Of a stretch of 64,000 bases of DNA, positions 7,574 to 16,004 are shown piece after piece (position 1 is the first letter of the stretch; every line of letters starts with the position of its first letter). Origin of the DNA: Pseudomonadales bacterium (GTDB lineage Bacteria > Pseudomonadota > Gammaproteobacteria > Pseudomonadales > Ketobacteraceae); the NCBI GenBank assembly GCA_002708905.1, contig PAPM01000047.1:124001-188000 (forward strand). The letters are read 5' to 3'. Position numbers and translations under genes: made by a program. The notes below the pieces were generated by a model. It was not told where the DNA came from and did not search any database. It saw only the letters and a program-made list of their open reading frames with translations.

Positions 7574-9976
7574 GTGTTGAAGTTTCGCTTGTTTCAACCT
7601 TTGCTGTTTGTAATGCTGGCCGTTCTCTGCGGGCGGGGCTTCGCATCGCCCTATATTGTGCCCATTAAAGCCTCAGAGGTGCAGGACATGCCTCTGGGTA
7701 AACGGCTGCAAATTCTGGAGGACCCTTCCGGCACCCTGTTGGTGGAAGATGTACGTTCCCCGGACATCAGCAGGCAATTTGAACCCTTGTTTGTGGATAC
7801 CCCCTACCTGGGTCGGACTCACTCTGTATTCTGGTTCCGATTTGATTTGGATTTCAGTGCGAATGACTCTGACCTGATTCTGGAACTGGGTTACCCCCAC
7901 CTGAAACACATCACCCTGTACCGATATGAGAACGATCAACTGGTTGACCAGGAGAGCGCCGGCTACGGCGACCCGAACACGACGAAATTGCATTGTTCCC
8001 GCCCGTGCTTTGACATTCCGCAAAGCGATGGCGTCCAAACGCTGTACTTACGGGTAAACAGCGATTCTCCCCTGTTTGTTCCCATTAACCTGCGCAACCC
8101 GAATAGCCAGCTGAAGAGCGAGCGCATCATGATGGCACTGTCGGCTTTGTTCTACGGTGCATTTATGGTGATGGGGCTGTTCAATCTGTTTCTGTATTTT
8201 TCCACCCGCAAGAGCAGCTATATCTATTACGTGGCTTACATTATTTCCGTCGCGCTTTGGACACTATCCCATGATGGTGTGCTCAGGGAAATGCTGTTTA
8301 TGCAGTACGAGGCTCTTGCTTCCTACCGGGTACACTTTATTTTCACCCTGCTGAGCCTGTGCATGGGGGCTATTTTCTGCCAGAAGTTCCTGAACACAGC
8401 TGAAAATATGCCGCTGCATCACAAGGCTTTCAGTTTTCTGGTTCTGATGGGCGTCGTTGACATTATTCTGATCATTATGACAAGCAAGGTACAGCTGCCC
8501 AACTCTGCCAACCTGTTGACCATTCTCCTGTGTGTTGCGGGGCTCTCGGCGGGAAGTGTAGGTATCATGAGAGGCCTGAAAACAGCCCGCTTTTTCCTCA
8601 TAGCATGGCTTAGCGTTATTGTCGGCAGTGCCAGTTGGGTGCTCACCATCTCAGGCGTATTCCCCCTCAACAAAATCACCTTGTTCAGCGTGCATATGGG
8701 CGCCCTGCTGGAAACCATTCTGCTGGGGCTGGCATTGGGGGACCGCATCAATGTGCTGCAGGCTGAACGCATCCAGGTGGAAAAGGAGGCCAAGCGGCGG
8801 CTGGAGGAAAACAATATCAAGCTGGCCGCCAGCAACCGCTTTAAAGACGAGTTCCTGTCCACCGTCAGCCATGAACTGCGCACCCCCATGAACGGAATCT
8901 TTGGTGCCTACGAACTACTTGAACACACGGACCTGAATACTGAGCAGGTGAAGTACCTGAGCACCATCAGCCGCTCCAGTCGGGATATGATGGGTATGAT
9001 CGAGAACATCCTGACCTACACCCAACTGGAATCCGGTATTGCCAAGCCCAACACCCATCCGTTCCGCATCAAAGAGTGCCTGCAGGAAATCGCCATGCAC
9101 TACCGCGGCCGCGCCGCCATGCAGGATCTGGATTTCGATTTTCGGCTGGATAACAATATTCCCATGACCCTGGAAGGGGATGAGGACAAGCTCCGATTGT
9201 TACTGGATCACTTGCTGGATAATGCCTTTAAGTTTACCGATCAAGGCTTCGTTCGATTTGAGGTGACCCACCTGCAATCCAGTGAGGCCGATCAGGAGAA
9301 GCTGATGTTCGTGATCCGGGACTCCGGCTGCGGTGTACCGGAATCGTTGCAATCCGACATATTTAATTCCTTTAAGCAGGCGGATGGTTCCTTGACCCGA
9401 CGTAAAGGCGGTTTGGGGATCGGACTGGCGTTGTGCCAACGGATCATCAGTATTCTACAGGGCAAGCTGGAGTTCAAATCCGTGGTTAACGAGGGGACAC
9501 AGGTGGTACTGACCCTGCCCTTCCGTCCGGCTGAGGATCAGTTTCGCCAAGCCAATCAGATATCCACCACCATCAAGCCGGAAAACACGGATATTCTGGT
9601 GGTGGAAGACAACTACGTCAACAAGCTGGTTATGGAAGGCCAATTAAGAAAACTGGGCTTTCAGGTATTCTCGGCGGGTAACGGACGCGAAGCGGTCAGC
9701 ATGATGGAAAAGCGGGAATACGACCTGGTCTTTATGGATTGCCAGATGCCAATCATGGATGGTTTCGAAGCAGCCCGGCGTATACGCCAGCTCAACAACC
9801 GCAATGCTTCGATTCCCATTATCGCGGTCACCGCCAATACCAACCCGGGCGACCGGGAGCACTGTATTGCCGCCGGCATGAATGACTACATCAAGAAGCC
9901 CTTCAACCAAGCGGTGCTGATTGCTGCCATTAACCGTTGGCTAAGTTACGATACCGAGGCCCAGCAGCTGGCTTGA
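7574..9976 (+). CDS. Hybrid sensor histidine kinase with 7TMR-DISM receptor
   Basis: Membrane receptor kinase of about 800 aa. After a signal peptide (LLFVMLAVLCGRGFA) comes a periplasmic 7TMR-DISMED2-like jellyroll domain, seven hydrophobic helices, a short coiled coil, a HisKA domain with the phosphorylated His in FLSTVSHELRTPMNG, an HATPase domain with G-boxes (DSGCGVP, GGLGIGLAL) and a C-terminal receiver with acceptor Asp in LVFMDCQMPIMDG and the conserved lysine in YIKKPF. The reading frame is open from 7430, but the upstream part looks non-coding; the GTG at 7574 (or TTG 7577) follows a purine-rich GGCCGGGG and puts the signal peptide at the N-terminus. No response regulator gene is adjacent, so the output partner is unknown. 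DISM receptors are thought to sense carbohydrates or similar ligands. Confidence 0.88.
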   Translation: MLKFRLFQPLLFVMLAVLCGRGFASPYIVPIKASEVQDMPLGKRLQILEDPSGTLLVEDVRSPDISRQFEPLFVDTPYLGRTHSVFWFRFDLDFSANDSDLILELGYPHLKHITLYRYENDQLVDQESAGYGDPNTTKLHCSRPCFDIPQSDGVQTLYLRVNSDSPLFVPINLRNPNSQLKSERIMMALSALFYGAFMVMGLFNLFLYFSTRKSSYIYYVAYIISVALWTLSHDGVLREMLFMQYEALASYRVHFIFTLLSLCMGAIFCQKFLNTAENMPLHHKAFSFLVLMGVVDIILIIMTSKVQLPNSANLLTILLCVAGLSAGSVGIMRGLKTARFFLIAWLSVIVGSASWVLTISGVFPLNKITLFSVHMGALLETILLGLALGDRINVLQAERIQVEKEAKRRLEENNIKLAASNRFKDEFLSTVSHELRTPMNGIFGAYELLEHTDLNTEQVKYLSTISRSSRDMMGMIENILTYTQLESGIAKPNTHPFRIKECLQEIAMHYRGRAAMQDLDFDFRLDNNIPMTLEGDEDKLRLLLDHLLDNAFKFTDQGFVRFEVTHLQSSEADQEKLMFVIRDSGCGVPESLQSDIFNSFKQADGSLTRRKGGLGIGLALCQRIISILQGKLEFKSVVNEGTQVVLTLPFRPAEDQFRQANQISTTIKPENTDILVVEDNYVNKLVMEGQLRKLGFQVFSAGNGREAVSMMEKREYDLVFMDCQMPIMDGFEAARRIRQLNNRNASIPIIAVTANTNPGDREHCIAAGMNDYIKKPFNQAVLIAAINRWLSYDTEAQQLA

Positions 9977-9991
9977 CCCTCTACCAGTTCA

Positions 9992-11332
9992 CTACCAATT
10001 CAAAGGCAGGCTGATGAGGAAGCGAGCGCCCCCCAAAGCAGATTCTTCAATGGTAAGCTCACCTCCGGATGCAGTAACAATATCGCTTACCACCGCCAGA
10101 CCAATCCCCTGCCCCGTTTCCCGCTCATCACGACGCACTCCCCGGCTCAACACCTTTGCCTTATCGCCGGGCTGAATACCGGGACCATTGTCCTCCACAT
10201 AAAGCCGGATCCGGCCCGAATGAATATGACCGCCCACCCTGATCCGATCACCGCCGTATTTGCAGGCATTGTCCATCAGGTTTCCCAACACTTCCAGCGT
10301 GTCACCTTCGTCCCAAGGCATTCTCAAGCCGGGGCGAATATCCTGCTCAAACTGAATGGACTTGTCCGCATAGACCTTGGTTAACACCGCAATCATGCGC
10401 TGGTACATCTCCAGGAGCACAGCACCCTGCCCACTCACCTGCGGTACGGCTGATATGGCGCGCTTCAGCTGGTAGTTCACAATCTCATCCATACGCCGGA
10501 CCTGCTCATCCAGTGTTTCCCGATGCTGGATCAACGCCGAGCTGTTACTGGTGTCCAAGCCTTTTAACACCGCTAGGGGTGTCTTCAGACTATGGGCCAG
10601 ATTTCCCAGACTGTGCTTGTAGCGCTCCCGCATGGAACGCTCATGTTCCACCAGACGATTTAAGTTATTCACCACCGGCATTACTTCTGAGGGATAAACC
10701 CTGGCAATACTCTGCTGACGCCCCTGCTCAACCCCATCCAGCTCTCTGGCCAAACGACGGAAAGGACGAAACCCCAGGTTCAGCAATAAAAACACCAGCA
10801 CGATGGCCGCCAGCACCAAACCACCCAGCCATACCCATAGGGTGGTCTCGAAACTCTTGATTTGCGCAATGTATGGCTGCTCCCATTCGCGCACGACAAA
10901 GGTGTAAGGCGAAGCGGCGGCGCCTTCTTCCCAGAACACATTAATACTGAGCTGGTAGTACTGCTTGCCGGTCTGATCTGCCACGGTCTGGAAAAGCCAT
11001 TGGCCCGGGTCCGATTGCGGCGGCGCCGGGAACTGTTCCAGCAGCACGGAGCGCGAGCGCCAAATGACTTTGCCGTCATGTACAACCACCGCCAGCAGCC
11101 CGGAATTCAACTGATTAAAACGCGGATCCGCAAGATCAGCCGGCAAGGTCAGCTCGCCTTCGACATAGTCGGCGGTGGCGATAAAGCCGAACATCTGGAG
11201 TTTCAGCTGCTCCCGGGCACGATCCACAATACTGGCCTGGAACGACTGTCGCAGAATCCAACCGGCACTGATGGAAAACACCGCGAGAATCAGTGCAGCG
11301 GCCAACACAAACCGTGTTCTCAGAGACAACAA
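9992..11332 (-). CDS. Sensor histidine kinase, PhoQ-like
   Basis: Inner-membrane kinase of 446 aa with an N-terminal helix (ALILAVFSISAGWIL), a periplasmic sensor of roughly 130 residues, a second helix (LGGLVLAAIVLVFLLLNLG), a HAMP-like linker, a HisKA segment with the phosphorylated His in NLAHSLKTPLAVL and an HATPase domain (DNACKYGG, DNGPGIQPGD, GQGIGLAVV). The NLAHSLKTPL form is typical of the PhoQ-like kinases of pseudomonads and relatives. It is the last gene of the minus-strand unit that starts with the PepSY protein, three bases after the response regulator gene, so the two form a two-component system. The actual signal (Mg, peptides, lipid state) cannot be read from sequence. Its stop lies 15 bp from the stop of the hybrid kinase. 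Confidence 0.88.
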   Translation of the reverse strand: MLSLRTRFVLAAALILAVFSISAGWILRQSFQASIVDRAREQLKLQMFGFIATADYVEGELTLPADLADPRFNQLNSGLLAVVVHDGKVIWRSRSVLLEQFPAPPQSDPGQWLFQTVADQTGKQYYQLSINVFWEEGAAASPYTFVVREWEQPYIAQIKSFETTLWVWLGGLVLAAIVLVFLLLNLGFRPFRRLARELDGVEQGRQQSIARVYPSEVMPVVNNLNRLVEHERSMRERYKHSLGNLAHSLKTPLAVLKGLDTSNSSALIQHRETLDEQVRRMDEIVNYQLKRAISAVPQVSGQGAVLLEMYQRMIAVLTKVYADKSIQFEQDIRPGLRMPWDEGDTLEVLGNLMDNACKYGGDRIRVGGHIHSGRIRLYVEDNGPGIQPGDKAKVLSRGVRRDERETGQGIGLAVVSDIVTASGGELTIEESALGGARFLISLPLNW

Positions 11333-11335
11333 CCT

Positions 11336-12010
11336 TCAGGCCTCCAGAGCGAAGCGGTAACCTCGACCCCGCAGGGTTTCAATCGGTTTGAGCCGGTTAT
11401 CCGGATCCAGTTTCTTGCGCAAGCGCCCGACAAACACTTCAATGGTGTTGCTGTCACGATCAAAGTCCTGAGCGTAAATGTGTTCGGTCAACACCGTTTT
11501 GGAAACCACTTCTCCGGGGCGCAGCATCAGGTATTCAAGCACTTTGTACTCAAAGCTGGTGAGTTCCACCGCAGCACCGTTCAACAGCACTTTTTGGGCT
11601 GCAGTGTCCAGCTCAATCCCCCCTACCGAGACCACGGGTTTGGCATGTCCGGCGGAACGGCGGATCAACGCATTCAGGCGGGCAAAAACCTCTTCCATCT
11701 CGAATGGTTTTACGACGTAATCATCGGCCCCCGATTCCAAACCGTCGACTTTGTCCTGCCAATGTCCACGGGCGGTTAATATCAGGATCGGATAATTGAT
11801 ATCCTGCTGCCGCAACGACTTTATGAGATCAATGCCGCTCAGTTTGGGTAATCCCAGATCAATAATAGCAACATCATACTGATACTCTGTGCCGTAATAG
11901 CGGCCTTCTTCACCATCAATCGCCAGATCAACACTATAGCCTTTCTTCTCCAGCGCGGTCTTGACCTGTTCGCGCAGATGCATCTCGTCTTCTACCACCA
12001 AAACTCGCAC
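11336..12010 (-). CDS. Response regulator, OmpR/PhoP family
   Basis: A 224-aa transcription factor with a receiver domain (acidic pocket VVEDE, acceptor Asp in IIDLGLPKLSG, switch Thr in ILTARG, Lys in YVVKPF) and a C-terminal OmpR-type winged helix (LTSFEYKVLEYLMLRPGEVVSK cut here to key residues; recognition region DSNTIEVFVGRLRKKL). It is partner of the kinase gene that begins three bases downstream and follows the PepSY gene by six bases. The receiver and DNA-binding sequences are close to the PhoP/QseB-like group. A short inverted repeat (ATTAA-N4-TTAAT at 12366-12379) upstream of the operon may be its binding site, but that is untested. Confidence 0.9.
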   Translation of the reverse strand: MRVLVVEDEMHLREQVKTALEKKGYSVDLAIDGEEGRYYGTEYQYDVAIIDLGLPKLSGIDLIKSLRQQDINYPILILTARGHWQDKVDGLESGADDYVVKPFEMEEVFARLNALIRRSAGHAKPVVSVGGIELDTAAQKVLLNGAAVELTSFEYKVLEYLMLRPGEVVSKTVLTEHIYAQDFDRDSNTIEVFVGRLRKKLDPDNRLKPIETLRGRGYRFALEA

Positions 12011-12016
12011 GGCGAA

Positions 12017-12289
12017 TTACCCTCCCTTGCCACCGGAATCTTTATCCACGAACACTGTTTTTATTCGACCTTCAGGCAACAACACCTTCACCCGATAAAC
12101 CTCTCTGCCATCGCGCTCTTCCAGCGTGACCCTGAGAACCTTGCCGCCGGTCTTCTGTACCACTCTGGCTGCAGCCTCAGAGGGGCCTATATCCGCAAGC
12201 AGGACATGCGGCTCCCAGGCATGGGTGGACAAGGGTAAACTGCACACCAACAAGAGGAAGACACTGACAATGTGATTTTTAAATCTCAT
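12017..12289 (-). CDS. Periplasmic PepSY-domain protein
   Basis: A secreted protein of 90 aa: signal peptide MRFKNHIVSVFLLLVCSLPL ending at STHA, then a single PepSY-type domain (IGPSEAAARVVQKTGGKVLRV, with the E-R-DGREVYRVKVL core). The start is set at the ATG at 12289 because it puts a normal signal peptide at the N-terminus and has GGAG about 12 bases upstream; the frame stays open ten codons further to 12319. It is the first gene of a three-gene unit with a PhoP/PhoQ-like pair. PepSY proteins next to such systems are common and are thought to modulate the kinase or proteases in the periplasm; no catalytic residues are expected. Confidence 0.8.
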   Translation of the reverse strand: MRFKNHIVSVFLLLVCSLPLSTHAWEPHVLLADIGPSEAAARVVQKTGGKVLRVTLEERDGREVYRVKVLLPEGRIKTVFVDKDSGGKGG

Positions 12290-12365
12290 GAACCCGGAAA
12301 ACTCCAATAACGTAGACACACCTTAACGCACCTATTGTGAACCAAGCCTGAACTGACTGCCCCCA

Positions 12366-12379
12366 ATTAACACGTTAAT
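12366..12379. promoter_or_regulatory. Inverted repeat ATTAA-N4-TTAAT upstream of the PepSY/two-component operon
   Basis: ATTAA (12366-12370) and TTAAT (12375-12379) are symmetric around CACG. It lies about 80 bp upstream of the PepSY start, a plausible position for autoregulation by the OmpR-type regulator. Read on the minus strand it also contains two TTAA(C/T) half-sites. Binding is not shown. Confidence 0.3.
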
Positions 12380-12395
12380 GAAAGTCGATGGTAGG

Positions 12396-12425
12396 GTGAA
12401 AACCTTCTCTCGAAAAGGTTTTCAC
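12396..12425. repeat. Perfect 11-bp inverted repeat / hairpin
   Basis: GTGAAAACCTT (12396-12406) pairs exactly with AAGGTTTTCAC (12415-12425) around an 8-base loop. Neither strand has a T-run after it, so it is not a classical terminator. It lies between the divergent PepSY operon and the 35-aa gene and could be an operator, an RNA structure or a factor-dependent end. Confidence 0.6.
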
Positions 12426-12539
12426 TGAATATTCATAACCTTATCAGCAAGGATAGACGAATGGCACGAGCGTTGCTGTATACATTTAGCGATCAAGCAT
12501 CTCGCTTATCACTATCACGCAACCGCCTGGAGGCATGTC

Positions 12540-12647
12540 ATGAGTATCAAGGAATCCGCTACGTTCTTATTTGAAATCACTCATCCGGAGCAGGCCGCTG
12601 GCTTCTCTGCTCTGAAAGAATACCTCGAAAACATGTATTTCGCTTAA
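12540..12647 (+). CDS. Candidate 35-aa small protein
   Basis: A complete tiny gene: GGAGG at 12529-12533, six bases, ATG at 12540, 35 sense codons and TAA at 12645-12647. The product begins MSIKESATFLFEI and ends EYLENMYFA; it is soluble, acidic and probably a short helix. A strong intrinsic terminator follows 54 bp downstream, so ribosome site, frame and terminator form one small transcription unit. A possible -10 (TATACA, 12479-12484) lies about 50 bp upstream but without a convincing -35. I recognise no family. It could also be a regulatory RNA that happens to contain the frame. Confidence 0.5.
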   Translation: MSIKESATFLFEITHPEQAAGFSALKEYLENMYFA

Positions 12648-12700
12648 CCCGGCGCCAATTCATTGTACAAAACCTGACATTACTCTTCCCGTTTAGCTTC

Positions 12701-12727
12701 AAAGCCAGCGTCAGCTGGCTTTTTTTT
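12701..12727 (+). terminator. Rho-independent terminator of the 35-aa gene
   Basis: AAAGCCAGC (12701-12709) pairs with GCTGGCTTT (12714-12722) around a GTCA loop, with T residues continuing to 12727. It separates the small gene from the promoter of the next operon. Confidence 0.85.
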
Positions 12728-12777
12728 GCTTATCTTTCAGATACTTGCCAACAAAAAAACAAAATATGGACGAACCT

Positions 12778-12807
12778 TTGACAAAACCGCTCAACAGGCG
12801 CTATGAT
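12778..12807 (+). promoter_or_regulatory. Near-consensus sigma70 promoter of the light-response operon
   Basis: TTGACA (12778-12783) is a perfect -35 and TATGAT (12802-12807) a near-perfect -10, spaced by 18 bp. Transcription would start near 12814. Such a strong promoter usually needs a repressor; see the overlapping TTGTC/GACAA repeats. The promoter also decides the start of the first gene: an in-frame ATG at 12803 lies inside the -10 box and cannot be translated from this transcript. Confidence 0.75.
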
Positions 12808-12811
12808 TGCC

Positions 12812-12835
12812 TTGTCTAGGACAATACATGGACAA
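12812..12835. promoter_or_regulatory. Operator-like repeats at the transcription start of the light operon
   Basis: TTGTC (12812-12816) and GACAA (12820-12824) form an inverted repeat with a TAG centre; another GACAA lies at 12831-12835, and one at 12780-12784 overlaps the -35 box. Half-sites therefore flank and cover the promoter, as expected for a MerR-family repressor of the LitR/CarH type encoded at the end of the operon. I recall T(G/A)TACA-type half-sites for such regulators, which these do not match exactly, so the assignment is tentative. Confidence 0.4.
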
Positions 12836-12841
12836 CAAATC

Positions 12842-13804
12842 ATGACACAGGCAGTCAAAATTCCAATCGGTATCAGCCGGTGCTTGCTGGGCGAGAACGT
12901 TCGCTACAACGGCGATCACAAACACAATCGCTTTTGCACTTCGGTTTTGTCGGACTACTTCGACTTTGTACCCACCTGCCCCGAGGTGGAAATCGGCATG
13001 TCAGTGCCCCGCAAGCCCATCCGTCTGGTGGACTTCGGCAACGACATCCGGGCGGTAGAATCAGATGATCCCAGCAAGGATTACAGCATTCCACTGCAGC
13101 AGAAAGGTCATGACTATGCCACTGGCAACAACGATATCTGTGGCTTCATAGCGACTCCCAATTCCCCCAGCTGCGGCGTGTTCGGGGTGAAGCTGTATTT
13201 ACCGAACGGTAATCCGATCAACAAGACGGAAGGACTGTTCGCCCGTGCGCTGCGCAGAGCCAATCCGCTCTTGCCTATTGAAGAGTCGGGGCGTTTGAAT
13301 GACGCCGGCTTGCGGGAGAACTTCATAGTCCGTGTCTTCACCCTGTATCGCTGGAAGCAAATGCTTGAGTCCGGTCTGAGCGCAGCCGCACTGGTAGACT
13401 TCCATAGTCGTAACAAATACCTGGTTATGTCGAGAAATTATGAGGCGTACAAAACCCTTGGCAGAATGGTGGCGCGACTGGACAAACCGGATCTGAAGAA
13501 GACGGCAGACACCTACATAGAAACTTTGATGGCGGCGTTGGCTGTGCCACCCAAACGTGGCTCCCAGTGCAACGTACTACAGCACCTGATGGGATACCTC
13601 AAACACGAGCTCAGTGGCCGGGACAAGCAGGAATTACTCGCCAGTATTGAAGACTACAGAAAGGGAATCATTCCGTTAATTGTGCCGATCGCGCTGCTCC
13701 GGCATCACTTCGAAAAAGAAGCCGAGCAACACACATATCCGTTGCAACAGCATTACCTGGCGCCCTATCCCCATGAATTGGGGCTGCGTAGCCACGTGCA
13801 TTAG
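12842..13804 (+). CDS. DUF523-DUF1722 protein (YbgA-like)
   Basis: A 320-aa cytoplasmic protein made of an N-terminal DUF523 domain (about 5-150: IGISRCLLGENVRYNG, CPEVEIGM, SPSCGV, with conserved cysteines) and a C-terminal DUF1722/YbgA domain (about 190-310: FHSRNKYLVMSRN, QHLMGYLKHELSGRDKQEL). Its biochemical role is not known to me; the cysteine motifs suggest metal or sulfur chemistry. The family is often found next to photolyase and B12-MerR regulator genes, as here: photolyase follows after 11 bp. Start chosen at ATG 12842 because the earlier in-frame ATG (12803) lies inside the promoter -10 box. It is the first gene of the light-type operon. Confidence 0.85.
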   Translation: MTQAVKIPIGISRCLLGENVRYNGDHKHNRFCTSVLSDYFDFVPTCPEVEIGMSVPRKPIRLVDFGNDIRAVESDDPSKDYSIPLQQKGHDYATGNNDICGFIATPNSPSCGVFGVKLYLPNGNPINKTEGLFARALRRANPLLPIEESGRLNDAGLRENFIVRVFTLYRWKQMLESGLSAAALVDFHSRNKYLVMSRNYEAYKTLGRMVARLDKPDLKKTADTYIETLMAALAVPPKRGSQCNVLQHLMGYLKHELSGRDKQELLASIEDYRKGIIPLIVPIALLRHHFEKEAEQHTYPLQQHYLAPYPHELGLRSHVH

Positions 13805-13815
13805 GAGCTGGAATA

Positions 13816-15240
13816 ATGCTGAACGCTATTTGGTTCCGAAACGATCTTAGACTCTACGACAACCCTGCATTGTGCGCGGCCGGGCAGAGCAGTCATCCGA
13901 TTGTTGCCTTCTATTTTTTCACCCCTGAACAATTCAGGCTCCATGATGTTGGTGAAACCAAACAACGCTTCATTTTGGAAACCCTGGCAGAACTGCAAAA
14001 GGACCTGGCAGCCCTTAACATTCCTCTGATAGCCATGTTGAGCAGCGACTACAGCAACAGCGAGAACCTGCTGGGGAAATTGTGCGACCGTTACAACGTG
14101 CAAACGGTATTTGCCAACCGAGAACTGGAGCTGAATGAAAGGATACGGGATCGGGCCGCAGTCCAACGTTTAGAGAAGGCAGGCAAATCAATTCAGTTTT
14201 ATCAGGACCAAACCATATTGCCCGTGGGTGAGGTTCTGACGGCGGAAGGCACCCCTTATCGAGTATTCACCCCTTTCAAAAGAGCCTGGCTGAAGCAGGC
14301 CGCTGCCACCACCCTGGCCAGCGCGCCTCCGCCGAAACGGCAAACAGCCCTGGACATCGAGCCCACTTCAGTGGAGGAGATACTGTCCTGGCAATCACCG
14401 ACTCACGCCAACCGCTTTTGGCAGGCCGGCAGCCATGAAGCCTTCAAACGCCTGGACAACTTTTGTAATTCTGTCATAGACCGCTACCAACGGGAACGGG
14501 ACCTGCCGTCACTGGAATCCACCAGCCAGTTGTCGCCGTACCTGGGAGTAGGCGCAATATCCCTGCGCACATGCCTGCTGCAGGCTTTGCAGTACAACCA
14601 CCACGAATGGGACTCAGGAAATCAAGGCATCCTGACCTGGATTAATGAACTGATCTGGAGAGAATTCTACAAAAACCTCTCCTATCATTATCCCGAACTC
14701 AGTAAAGGGGAAGCCTTCAATTCCGCAACCAAACACATACCCTGGTCGCGAGACACTGAAATACTCCAGCGTTGGCAGAAAGGGATGACCGGGTTTCCCC
14801 TGGTGGACGCCGGCATGCGGCAGTTGAACCATCTGGGTTGGATGCACAACCGGCTGCGTATGGTAACAGCCATGTTCCTCACCAAGCAGCTCTTCATCGA
14901 TTGGCATCTGGGGGAAGCCTACTTCATGCAAAACCTGATCGATGCAGACTACGCTGCCAACAACGGCGGCTGGCAATGGTCTGCCTCAACCGGCGCTGAT
15001 GCCGCCCCCTATTTCCGTGTCTTCAATCCTGTCCGCCAATCGCAGCGCTTTGACGCCAATGGCGACTTCATTCGCAAGTGGGTACCCGAATTGGCGGGCC
15101 TGGGTCCTCGCCAAATCCACGACCCATCGCCGATAGAGCGGCAGATTGCAGGATACCCACTACCCATCGTTGATCACAAGAGTTCGGTGGAATACGTAAA
15201 ACAGGCTTTCAAAACGGCACAAGCCATGGAGTCCGTGTAA
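13816..15240 (+). CDS. phrB: Deoxyribodipyrimidine photolyase, class I
   Basis: A 474-aa DNA repair enzyme that splits cyclobutane pyrimidine dimers using blue light. The N-terminal antenna domain starts IWFRNDLRLYDNPAL; the C-terminal FAD-binding domain carries WINELIWREFYKNL, WMHNRLRMVTAMFL, DWHLGE-containing and NNGGWQWSASTGADA motifs, all typical of class I CPD photolyases, and the length matches (E. coli 472 aa). The ATG follows AGGAG by eight bases. The stop TAA shares one base with the ATG of the SDR gene, showing translational coupling. Placement in a B12-MerR operon predicts light-induced expression. A cryptochrome-DASH identity is less likely from length and motifs. Confidence 0.95.
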   Translation: MLNAIWFRNDLRLYDNPALCAAGQSSHPIVAFYFFTPEQFRLHDVGETKQRFILETLAELQKDLAALNIPLIAMLSSDYSNSENLLGKLCDRYNVQTVFANRELELNERIRDRAAVQRLEKAGKSIQFYQDQTILPVGEVLTAEGTPYRVFTPFKRAWLKQAAATTLASAPPPKRQTALDIEPTSVEEILSWQSPTHANRFWQAGSHEAFKRLDNFCNSVIDRYQRERDLPSLESTSQLSPYLGVGAISLRTCLLQALQYNHHEWDSGNQGILTWINELIWREFYKNLSYHYPELSKGEAFNSATKHIPWSRDTEILQRWQKGMTGFPLVDAGMRQLNHLGWMHNRLRMVTAMFLTKQLFIDWHLGEAYFMQNLIDADYAANNGGWQWSASTGADAAPYFRVFNPVRQSQRFDANGDFIRKWVPELAGLGPRQIHDPSPIERQIAGYPLPIVDHKSSVEYVKQAFKTAQAMESV

Positions 15241-16004
15241 TGGAACTGGAAAACAAAGTTATCTGGATCACCGGCGCTTCGAGCGGAATTGGGCGAGCAC
15301 TAGCGGTTCAACTGGCACAGGAAAACACCGTCATAGCCAGCGGGCGTTCCTGGGAAAAATTGTTGAAACTGAAAGAGGAAGTTCCTGAAATTGTGATTCG
15401 GCAAGCCGATGTCACCCAACCATCGGAACTCGCTTACACCTGTCGCTTTATCGAACAGTTGTTCGGCAAACTGGATATGCTCATTGCCAACGCCGGTCAC
15501 TGTGAATACATGGACGTGCGAAGCTTTGACAGCAGCATTGCCTGGCGCATGATGGAAACCAACTACATGGGGTTTGTGTATTCATTGGAAGCCAGCCTCC
15601 CATTGTTACGCCGGGCCGAATCCCCTCACGTCGTCGCCATGAGCAGCAGCTCTGTCTTTGCCGGCTTGCCCCGCGCCGAAGCCTACAGTGCATCGAAAGC
15701 GGCCATCTCCCAATTTATGGAATCCCTCGCCGCTGACCTGAAGCCGGAGGGGTTCACTCTGAGCGTTATTCATCCCGGGTTTGTAGACACTGAACTCACC
15801 CGGCACAACGACTTCCCCATGCCGTTGATCATGACGCCGGACAAGGCGGCCAAGCGCATCATACAGGGCATCACACGTGAGCAGTTCTCAATCGATTTTC
15901 CCAGAGCTCTCACCTGGCTGCTGCGTTGTTTGAAGTCGACACCGTTCTTCGTACGCCATCGTATTACCGGCAGCTTATCCAGGAATGCACAACATGAACT
16001 ATAA
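15240..16004 (+). CDS. Short-chain dehydrogenase/reductase of the light operon
   Basis: A 254-aa NAD(P)-dependent oxidoreductase with the Rossmann motif TGASSGIG (about 12-19), NNAG-equivalent NAG (IANAGHCEY), catalytic Ser region VVAMSSSSVF and the YSASK (Tyr-x-x-x-Lys) pair. The substrate is unknown. It overlaps the photolyase stop by one base and the next frame by 11 bases, so it is co-translated with its neighbours. SDR genes recur in light- and singlet-oxygen-induced clusters together with a FAD oxidoreductase, a DUF1365 protein and a CFA-synthase-like enzyme, suggesting a role in making a modified membrane lipid, but the reaction is an inference. Confidence 0.88.
   Translation: MELENKVIWITGASSGIGRALAVQLAQENTVIASGRSWEKLLKLKEEVPEIVIRQADVTQPSELAYTCRFIEQLFGKLDMLIANAGHCEYMDVRSFDSSIAWRMMETNYMGFVYSLEASLPLLRRAESPHVVAMSSSSVFAGLPRAEAYSASKAAISQFMESLAADLKPEGFTLSVIHPGFVDTELTRHNDFPMPLIMTPDKAAKRIIQGITREQFSIDFPRALTWLLRCLKSTPFFVRHRITGSLSRNAQHEL

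Noticed and set aside
12803-12841. Earlier in-frame ATG of the DUF523-DUF1722 gene
   Set aside because: It lies inside the -10 hexamer of a near-consensus promoter, so it is not in the transcript from that promoter; ATG 12842 fits the family start.
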